From Coptis chinensis (taxonomy: Eukaryota; Streptophyta; Magnoliopsida; Ranunculales; Ranunculaceae): a DNA stretch of 64,000 bases. Position 1 is the first letter of the stretch, and each line of letters begins with the position of its first letter. Where the stretch lies: the NCBI GenBank assembly GCA_015680905.1, contig CM027382.1, forward strand, positions 20,805,501-20,869,500. The letters are read 5' to 3'. The translations under genes and the position numbers were made by a program. Of this stretch, positions 56,276 to 64,000 are shown piece by piece. The notes beneath the pieces were generated by a model, which saw only the letters and a list, made by a program, of their open reading frames with translations, was not told the DNA's origin and searched no databases.

Positions 56276-57200
56276 TTATTGGTAAAAATGCTTGAGTAGA
56301 GCTGTATTCCAAGGTCGGGGAAGCACATCACCGAGCGAGCTGAGTTTTGATCCAGTAAGCTCCATTTCCAATGACTTTGTGAACTATGTATGGGCCTTCC
56401 CAAGTTAGGTCAAGCTTGGCTGGTGCTAAAGTCTTTTTGAGGACTAGGTCCCCTATTGGAAGATCTTGGGACGACCTTCTTATTGTAAGATCGTTGGATT
56501 GTTTGGTGGTACCGAGCTAGGGATATTGCAGTTGTTTCCCTCCGCTCCTCTAGGAGGTCGACTTCTTTGGCTAAGATGTTATCATTTTCTCCTGATTCGA
56601 CGATGTCAGAACGTGTGGTTGTGATTATAAGCTTTGATGGTATGACTGCTTCTGTTCTGAAGCAAAGTATGAAAGGGAACTCTTTGGTACTAGCTCGGGC
56701 TGTTGTTCTGTATGCCTATAAAATGTTCTCGAATTGTTCTAGCCATTGGCTTTTCTTGCTCTCCATCTTCTTTCGGAGATTTTTTTTGATGGATTTGTTT
56801 ATGGCCTCTACTTGGCCATTACTTTGTGCATATCTAGGTGTAGAAAATGTTTGAGTGATGCACTATTTTTGTAGGAAAGCCTTGACTTGCATGCCAGCAA
56901 ATTTGGTTATGTTATCCATGACGAGGGTGTGGGGTAGACCAAATCTTGTGATGATATTGGTCCATATAAAGTTGATGACGTGGACTTCTTTGACTTAAAC
57001 GAGTGGTATTGCTTCAACCCATTTGGTGAAGTAATCTGTGGCTGCAATGATGTATTTGAGTTCTATTTTCTTTTGTGGGATGAATGGTCCCATGATGTCT
57101 AGCCCCCACATATGGAAAGGCCAGGGGCTCGCTATGTTGATCAACTCCCATGCTGGCCGGACTTAGGTGGTAGTGGCCAAATGTTTGACATTGGTGGCAT
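56276..57200 (-). pseudogene. Tat-like integrase core and C-terminus
   Basis: In a different frame from the upstream pol ORF one reads [19 protein letters not shown], then VMDNITKF and SNGQVEAINKSI, so the catalytic Asp, Asp and Glu positions are all still acidic. Later come AYRTTARAST and, near 56400, DLTWEGPYIVHKVIGNGAYW with the GPY motif. The frame closes LKHFYQ and a stop at 56276-56278. Several stops and one frameshift near 57130 separate the core from the zinc domain. Confidence 0.85.
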
Positions 57201-58699
57201 CTGAGAACATACTTCTTTGCCTCGATGTGCATGCCTGACAAATAATACCCTTGGGTGATTGCTTTATAGGCCAGGGATCTTGCTCTTGCATGGTTGCCAC
57301 ATTCGCTTTTGTGAATCTCGTTGAAGATGAGTTGGCATTCGCGTGGAGTTATGCACCTTAGGTGGGGTCCACCTACGGATTTACGAAACAATCGTTCGTT
57401 GATAATAGTGTATCTGGGGGCTCGAAATTGTATGGCACGAGCAATCTTTGCCTCGGCTGGGAGCTCGCTATGTAAGATAAATTTCAGGAATAGGCCTATC
57501 CAAAATTGAGTGATCTCTTCTTCAGATGAGGGATGGAAGTCCGTGAGGCTATTGACGTTTTCTTGTTGGTAGACGGGCCTCTCTAGGATGTCAATGTAGA
57601 CTGTGTTAGGACATGCATCTTGGGTTTTCGAGGCTAAGAAAGCCAAGATGTCTGCATGCCTGTTATCTTCTTGGGGAATGTGTTCCAAGGAGAATATTGT
57701 GAACGAGCTGATGATATCATTAATGACTTGAACGTATTTGGCTAAGTTTGCTCCATTTGTAACATACCCTTTGGTGATATGTTTGACGATTAGTTGCAAA
57801 TCACTGTAAGCTTTGAGCTTTCGGACTTGCAGTTGTTGTGCCATGCGGAGGCCTGTGATTAATGCTTCATATTCCGCTTCGTTGTTGGATGTTGCGAAAT
57901 CGATCTTGATTGACTTTTGTAACTGGGTTCCTTCTAGTGAAGTTAACACAGCCCCCAGTCCACTACCACTGTTGTTGCATGTTCTATCTATGTAAAGGTG
58001 CCATGTGTCTGGGGTGTTTGGTTGATGGAGTGAAGTGATGAGCTTGGGTTCCCAGTTGACATCTTCGACAGGGAAGTCAGCAATGAAGTTAGCAATGACC
58101 TGACCTTTGCGAGACGTTCTGGGAACAAAGTCAATGTGGTGCTTGCCGAGTTCTTTAGCCCATTTGGCCATGCGGGCTATTTTGTTGTTAGAACTCAAAA
58201 CCTGCTTTATGGGTACATCTGTTATGACCTTGATACTATGAGCCTGGAAGTAAGGTCGAAACTTGCAAGCAGAGTATAACAAAGATAGCATTGTTTTTTC
58301 AATTGGAGAGTAATGCTTTTCTGAATCTGCCAATGTCTTGCTGGTGAAATAGACTAGTTTTTCGATTCCCTCGCTTTCGCGAAATAGGACCGAACTGATG
58401 GCAAAGTCGGTAGTTGCAAGGTAAAGCCCCAGTGTTTCTCCTTCATTTAGTTTGGACAGGATGGGCGGAGTTGATAGGTAAGCCTTCAGGTCGTTGAATG
58501 TTTTTTGGCATTCGTCTGTCCATGTGAATGTTATGCCTTTCTTGAGTATTTGCAGGAACGGTCTGCATTTGTCAGATGGACGTGAGATGAATCTGTTAAG
58601 GGTTGAAACCATGTCAGATAACTTGTGAATTTGTGACTTACTTGGAAGTTGATACTGGCATTTCAAGAAGAGCTCGTATTTTCTCTGGGTTTGCTTCAA
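57130..58699 (-). pseudogene. Tat-like pol segment: RNase H, second RNase H, integrase zinc domain
   Basis: The longest open frame in the window, 561 residues to 57014; the last part is shifted. Residues 55-165 are the gypsy RNase H (FTWTDECQKTFNDLK, HYSPIEKTMLSLL). Residues 232-355 are a second RNase H with D238 (LYIDRT), E276 (NNEAEYEAL), D300 (AYSD) and D350 (HADILAFLAS) all present. Residues 463-504 form the integrase HHCC finger (H463, H470, C501, C504). In Tat elements the second RNase H is an addition thought to improve template removal. The open length suggests this part decayed less than its neighbours. Confidence 0.92.
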
Positions 58700-59508
58700 T
58701 ACGTCTTTGTGAGATGAGGTATCCTAGGAATTTCCTTGAGACTACCCCAAATACACATTTTGCTGGGTTGAGCTTCATTTTGTTTTGGCGCAATCTTTCA
58801 AAGGCTTCTTGCAGGTGGGAAATGTGATCACCAGCCTTTTCACTTTTGACTACCATATCGTCTATGTAGACTTCTATAGTGTCGCCTAGCAAGTCTTTAA
58901 ACATCTTTGTGACAAGTCTTTAGTAGGTCACACTGGCGTTCTTCAAACCGAATGGTAGGACATTGTAGCAGAACGTTCTTTGATCGGTTATGAAGGACGT
59001 TTTTTCTGATCTTTCTCTGCAAGTTGTATCTAATTGTACCCATTATTTGTGTCCATAAATGATAGAAGTTCATGTCTGCAGGTTTGATCTACCAGTATGT
59101 CAATCCTTGGGAGGGGAAAGTTGTCCTTTGGGCAATGCTTGTTGATGTTGGTGAAGTCTATGCAGAGTCGTACTTGTCCATTTTTTTAGGAACGGCAACG
59201 ATATTAGCTAGCTAGGTCAGGTACTCGACTTCTCTGATGAATCCAACATTTTTGAGTTTTTCTATCTCTTCATTGATGGCTTTTTGAAATTTGAGTGCTA
59301 GTTTCGTAGGTCGCTGTTTGATAGGCTTTACAGTTTGATCTATATTTAATTTGTGGCAAGCGACCTGAGGGTCGATTCCTGGCATATCGATATATAACCA
59401 AGCAAAAACATCTTTATTGAGAGATAGAAATTTGACAAGTTGCTCCTTGAGCTTGGGATCTAAATCAGCTCCTACATAAACAAACTTTGGGTCATCATTT
59501 GTGCCCAA
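58638..59508 (-). pseudogene. Tat-like reverse transcriptase, broken
   Basis: The N-terminal piece (59508-59212) has FAWLYIDMPGID and EEIEKLKNVGFIREVEY. A middle part at about 59200-58910 is scrambled by stops and frame changes. The palm (58904-58638) gives EVYIDDMVVKS, with both Asp present (residues 15-16), then LNPAKCVFGVVSRKFLGYL. It joins the RNase H frame at 58699. The spoiled middle removes the first palm Asp region. Confidence 0.88.
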
Positions 59509-60090
59509 ATTGACTTTTTCTCCCGATTCTATTTGTGCTTGTTTCCCCTTGAGCTTGTCTATTACTGATGTTAGAGGGCTGGAAGCTTGAGGATCTTGCG
59601 GCTTTGGGATTTCTTTTGTTTGGACGTCCTAAGTTTTGGCCGTGGTTGTTGCGCTGACTTGATTGCATCGATGAGCTTCTAGTTGCTTGCTTTTGAGCTC
59701 CATGATGCCTCAGGGTCCAGGGAACGGCAGGACTTGGTGTAAGGTTGATGAAACTGCTTGGATCTTGTGAATCCATTTGCGACCTAAGATTGCAATGTAG
59801 GACAACTTGACATCGATCACACTGAAGCGAGTTAAGGTCTTGACCATGTCCTCTTTTTCTCCAATGGAGACTGGTAATATGACGTCTCCAATGGCATCTT
59901 TGCGGTCTCCATTAAACCCGTAGAGTGGTGCATTTGACTCTATCATCACCGAGTCTGGCAGGTGCATATCCTTGTATGTTTGGTAGAAAAGAATATCGCA
60001 AAAGCTACCTAGATTGATTAGGACAAGTTTGACTATCCTTCCGTTAATCTTGACGTGCACTACCAGGGCATCATTATGGGGTACGCACAC
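59495..60090 (-). pseudogene. Tat-like protease, catalytic Asp replaced
   Basis: From 60090: DALVVHVKINGRIVKLVLINLGSFCDILF. The family has I-D-T/S-G-S at this point; here Asn26 and Leu27 replace Asp and Thr, so the aspartic protease could not work. The fold continues to YIAILGRKWIHKIQAVSST. A proline- and serine-rich frame overlaps the end (59776-59495). Position between gag and RT is as expected. Confidence 0.85.
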
Positions 60091-60512
60091 CTTGTCAAGA
60101 TCTTCCTCGGTAAATGATATAGAGGTTGTAGCCTGAGAGCTGGTAGGAGTGATTACTTCAGCTTTGTGGGAGAGGCGGTAGATTTCTTACAGTGCTCCTA
60201 CATGCTTGCCGCTTTTCACGACCTGAGGTCTCAATTTTGGAGGTGTCTGTAATCATGTGGATTACCTTTTCCTCGTCATGATCGGAGGAGTGTTGTCTCC
60301 TGTTGTGCCTCGACCGACCTGGAGATTTAGATCGTTGGGTTGTTCTGCTTCTGCTCCTTCTACGAGCAAGTCGTTCATGGCTCCGGCTCTTGCTTCTGTT
60401 GCGGTTGGCATTCAGCTTATGCCTGAGGTCACTTTCCGGCAGGAACTTTTTCAGTTTTCCCTCTTCGACTAAGTCTTGGAGGTAATGCTTGAGACTCCAA
60501 CATTCATCAGTG

Positions 60513-61625
60513 TCATGGTGGCGGAGTTTGTGGAAATGTCAATATGGACGTCCTGGTATTGCTATCACCTTTTTGATGTTTGGCTGTATATATCTTCTTC
60601 AGGATATGGCTTGGTGTCCTGGAGATGGAGAATTCTCTTTTGGTGTAAGAGGGCTTGTGGGAATTGTTGCCCTTGTTGTTGTTGCCTGAGTGTTGCTGGC
60701 TTTCTTTGGGTCCTCGCTTGTCGCACTTACTGCGAGGACTTCTTTGCCTTTGCGCTGGGCCATCCATTCTTCGTATTTCATGTACTTGTCGACTCTGTGA
60801 TACAGGTCGTCTAGACGCTCTGGCTTGTTGTGCATGAGAGACCCTACTAGATCGGAGTCGTCTAGGAGGGCGTTGGTAAATGCAGAAGTTGCAAAGCTGT
60901 CCTTGAGGCCTGGCTCCATTGATAGGAGTTCTTTCTTGAAACGTCCTAGGAAAGTGCGGATAGTTTCGCCGTGTGCTTGCTTCCGCTGGAACAGATAATC
61001 AAGGTCGGCTTGTTTCTTCTGTTGTGGTCGAACTCTGCTGTGAATGTTTTGGCCAGCTTGTCGGAGTTGTTGATTGAATTAGGAGTTAGCGTGTAGAACC
61101 AGTCTAATGCTTCATCTTTCAAGCTGGCTAGAAAAAATTTGCACTTTAGGTAGTCATAATCTGGAGCGCTGTAAACCGCAAGGATCTAGCTGAAGCGAGT
61201 TATGTGCTGGCCTGGACATGAGCTACCATCGTACAACGGGAACTTTGGTTGTATAAAATCTGAGGGAGATTGCTTGTCCTTGACTTCAATGGTGAATGGT
61301 GATGCCTTGTACGACTGGAGCATCTTTTGAACGATCTGGGCTACATTGGCCTTTTCATTTGACTTCTCCAACCTCTGGGCGAAGTCTTCTAGACGTTGAT
61401 TGGTGGTGGTGGTGAGGGTTGTGACTGCGTTGTCCTCGATTGCGTCTGGAGTCACATTATTGGTGTTGGAGGTGGTTTGCTCGCGCATAGCTTGGTTCCC
61501 TTGCCGGAGCATGGTGAATGATTCGCTGAGGAATTTAACTTAACATACTAGAGCTTGTAGCTGTGTTTCTATGGTGATTTTCTGACCAGCTTCGTGGGCT
61601 TGAGAAAAGAGTGTGTGTGTTTTTC
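60513..61625 (-). pseudogene. Tat-like gag
   Basis: It reads in two or three frames. 61512-61186 has a Q-T-rich N-terminus, FPLYDGSSCPGQHI and a stop; then SLKDEALDWFYTLTPNSI and FGRFKKELLSMEPGLKDSF. 60919-60599 holds LMHNKPERLDDLYHRVDKYMKYEEW and a basic tail. The order of capsid motifs is that of plant gypsy gag. No zinc knuckle was identified. Stops at about 61186 and between 61100 and 60960 break it. Confidence 0.85.
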
Positions 61626-61640
61626 TCAAGGAAACAAATC

Positions 61641-61655
61641 GGCAGATGGCGCCAA
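61641..61655 (-). other. Primer binding site of the Tat-like element
   Basis: On the minus strand TTGGCGCCATCTGCC follows the 5' LTR directly, a TGGCGCC-type plant primer site. It fixes the direction of the element. Confidence 0.8.
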
Positions 61656-62125
61656 TGTAGAGGTATAGATTTTGTGTCTATGACTTGATGTTGAGTTTGA
61701 TAGGAAATAGCTGCACTCTTTCTTGGGACAAGAGTTGCCTACGTATCAAGTTTCTTGGGTAAACTTGAATCAAGCCTTACGTAGTTCATCTATCTCTACT
61801 TATAGATGTTTGAGCTGACTTTCCTTATTATATCCTCGTTATCAAGTGTAGATCTATCTTTTGTGCTATCTTGATGATTCGTCATTACTCCTGATGTTAC
61901 AAAGTAAATGTCTCCTTGATTGGTGAGTTGAATAAACTCTAGGATCGCGGTAGATCATTTGCTTCCATATATGGTTGTATTTGATATTTGGGATGACCTA
62001 AGTCTGGGTTGTTGTTACGTCCTGATGGCTTGGTACGAGCTGGTGATGTACGAGCTGTGTAGATACAACTTGGAGTATGGACACGTGTGCTGTATTGATA
62101 TGTTTGAGAACAGAGGGTACTTACA
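61656..62125 (-). repeat. 5' LTR of the Tat-like element
   Basis: 470 bp with the same TGTAGAGG...ACTTACA ends as 50122-50594, followed by TGGAT. It would contain the promoter for leftward transcription. Confidence 0.92.
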
Positions 62126-63380
62126 TGGATCTAGATTGGTTTCTTGGAAGGTTTTGGTCATATTAAGATATTGAGATTTTTTTTGTTGGGTAAGTTTGAA
62201 TTTCATTAAAAGAAATAGGGGAGTACAAGACGGATTGGTTAGGGCAACAAGCAGCACTAATAAGAGAGATGTTAAAATTTGTGCTCTTAATTGTTCTCGA
62301 TATACATCTTTTCATCAAAATATTTTTACATGGTTTGTCTAAGTTGTATGTCATGGTCAATTGTTTGAGTATACTGTGTGCCTTTAGTAATATTGTTACT
62401 GTGTACCATATATATTGCCTTCAGTAATTATATACGATGGATTACATTATTTTGAATTACTTCAAAATTCCTTAATATACATTGCTAGGTGGGCACGCAA
62501 GTCAGATGTTGTGTGGATTACGTTATTTTGAATCACATGGGACTATTTCTTTTTGTAATGAAATTGAATCTTTTGAGTTAGCATATAAAAGGATAGAGGA
62601 GGATATGAGTTGTATTTTTTTTTTTTAAAAGTAAAGAACTAAAGATATGAGTTGTATGCATACTCAAAATTACAGGCCTGCATTAATTTGATATCAGTCA
62701 AATAATACTCAAAGCTATATTGTGATGAAGGTGTGCAGCTCTTCAACTTACCATTAAGTCTGATTCAAGGTTGGTATAAAGTTGAAGTAACAAATTATGA
62801 TGTCGGGGTTTTATAATCTTTAGTATGATTGGATCTGTTATTTTCACCAAGGCATACAACCATACATACATCATTGCTTTGAGACTGATGTTTTGACTGC
62901 TTTTTATGGAATTATATTCCCGATGTTTTGTGCTTATTATCAAAAAAATTGGTGATTTCCCCTAAGAGAAGATCAATACTATTTTCTCTGAGGTTGGATG
63001 AATTGGTCTATTGTGCTGATTTTTGGATGTTAATGGACTGCTACATATGTATTAAAGTGGAAATTGGATTTTAGAATGATGAAAAAAGAATTATGCATAT
63101 ATAAATTTTTTATTAAAGGATTAAGTGATAATTAGTGTCTTGGCTATCAATCAAGTAGTTATTGTAAATATTGTTATTTGTTCAATAAATACACCACATT
63201 GTATTGCTTGGTAATTATATTGTTCATCTTTGTAGACATGTGTTTAAGTTGTTGTTGATAGGGTTATATAATAAAAGCATTACTTTGTATTAACTCTAAT
63301 TCTTTATATTTTGAATGAGAATCATATGGGCAAATGTTATGCATATTATATATGTTATTAGTTATATGCATGCATCTAAT
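62126..63380. other. Unassigned DNA right of the Tat-like element
   Basis: AT-rich without coding content. A GATATGAGTTGTAT pair about 40 bp apart (62600 and 62645) flanks a T run. Confidence 0.5.
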
Positions 63381-64000
63381 ACTTTATGTTGTAGATGATA
63401 TGGTGTGTGGTGACACACAGAAGATCATATCATCAGTACCTTATAAAGTATAAGTAAACGTTCACAACCTAAATAGATTTGGACAAACCATTGGTACGGT
63501 TGTAGTATAATCTGGTATTAGTCTATCTTGACTATAGGATTACACTAGTGCACTTTGTGTGTATTAAACAGGACCAAGTGAGATTGTTTCTCTTTATACT
63601 GACTATATAAGAGAATAAACGCCTCTGTTGTTATGGATGCGTGTCCTCTTAATCCGGATATAATAATGGGCACTTACGTGCATTGTACATTGCTTTAAAT
63701 CATCAATGAGTGAGATTCATTTGTGAATCAACAAACTCGATGGATTGGGTAATGACATTGTATGTAAGGTGTGTTGTTGATTATAGAAGGAATCTGTGAC
63801 CCGCAGGAAGTCGAGCTGATGATGTCCCCTTGAGGAGCTCATAAGGATTGTCATGTAAACCCTGCAGGTGGATTTAATCCGACATGACAATGAGGTTGAG
63901 TGGTACTACTCAAGGACATAAGAAGTTGATTAATGTAGTTATCAATAACTTGACTTAATCAACGGGCATTCGATATCTTAAACACGGGGAGATCAACAAG
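63381..64000 (+). repeat. Part of a dispersed plant repeat, cut by the window edge
   Basis: The stretch with GACCCGCAGGAAGTCGAG, TTGAGGAGCTCATAAGG, CTGCAGGTGGATTTAATCCG and CATTCGATATCTTAAACACG resembles a sequence I remember as recurring in many plant genomes, probably a retroelement leader or LTR. No coding frame is seen and the left border is not defined. Confidence 0.4.

Larger units (their letters stand above)
50122..62125 (-). mobile_element. Tat-like Ty3/gypsy retrotransposon with antisense accessory ORF
   Basis: Direct repeats of 473 and 470 bp with TGTAGAGG...ACTTACA ends flank a minus-strand gag, protease, RT, RNase H, second RNase H and integrase. The second (plant-type) RNase H marks the Tat/Ogre group. 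Flanks are GGGAT (50117-50121) and TGGAT (62126-62130), a one-mismatch duplication. The 3' half carries an intron-containing ORF on the opposite strand, known from Tat elements. LTRs differ at about 40 of 472 positions by eye, so this copy is older than the nested element. Several catalytic sites are damaged. Confidence 0.92.

Overview
The window is plant nuclear DNA, almost certainly angiosperm, and is dominated by nested, mostly dead transposable elements. The signs are GT-AG split exons, Ty3/gypsy elements of plant-only lineages (a chromodomain chromovirus, an Athila-like element, and a Tat-like element with a second RNase H), CACTA termini and a hAT MITE. I see no intact host gene, tRNA, rRNA or CRISPR array. 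The species cannot be named from sequence alone.

Layout. 1-9146: a Tekay/Del-like chromovirus on the + strand, its 5' LTR cut by the window edge. 9147-12602: a minus-strand En/Spm-type transposase fragment, then three exons of COP9 signalosome subunit 4 (CSN4), one split by an 853-bp hAT-type element with a perfect 8-bp target duplication. 12603-20053: a CACTA-like element with matching termini and subterminal repeats. It carries minus-strand exon fragments of an ASCC3/DExH14-type RNA helicase and a long run of exons from a SCY1-like (SCYL) ARM-repeat pseudokinase gene. 20054-21155: a LINE fragment and the right end of another CACTA family. 21156-23247: no recognisable gene.

23248-49334: a large minus-strand Athila-like element with perfect TATCC target duplications. 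It holds gag, protease, RT, an integrase that has lost RNase H by deletion, and two diverged copies of an extra ORF. Inserted between those two copies is a younger 9-kb element (30005-38970, perfect GAACC duplications, LTRs about 97% alike by eye) with no RT, RNase H or integrase. Its gag and protease run in frame into a coiled coil plus a second zinc-knuckle region. The two elements share PPT-side sequence, a 32-34 bp tandem repeat and LTR termini, so the inner one looks like a dependent relative of the outer.

50122-62125: a Tat-like element with gag-pol on the minus strand and an intron-containing antisense ORF on the plus strand. That ORF is interrupted by an LTR-like insertion and by a solo LTR with a 5-bp duplication. 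Its first intron is built from seven 17-bp repeats, each opening with a splice-donor-like hexamer. 62126-64000: unassigned DNA ending in what looks like part of a dispersed plant repeat.

The strongest candidates for something new are the RT-less chimeric retroelement, the two CACTA-associated segments carrying fragments of three housekeeping genes in one orientation, and the splice-donor repeat array. All assignments come from reading translations and motifs; no database search was run.
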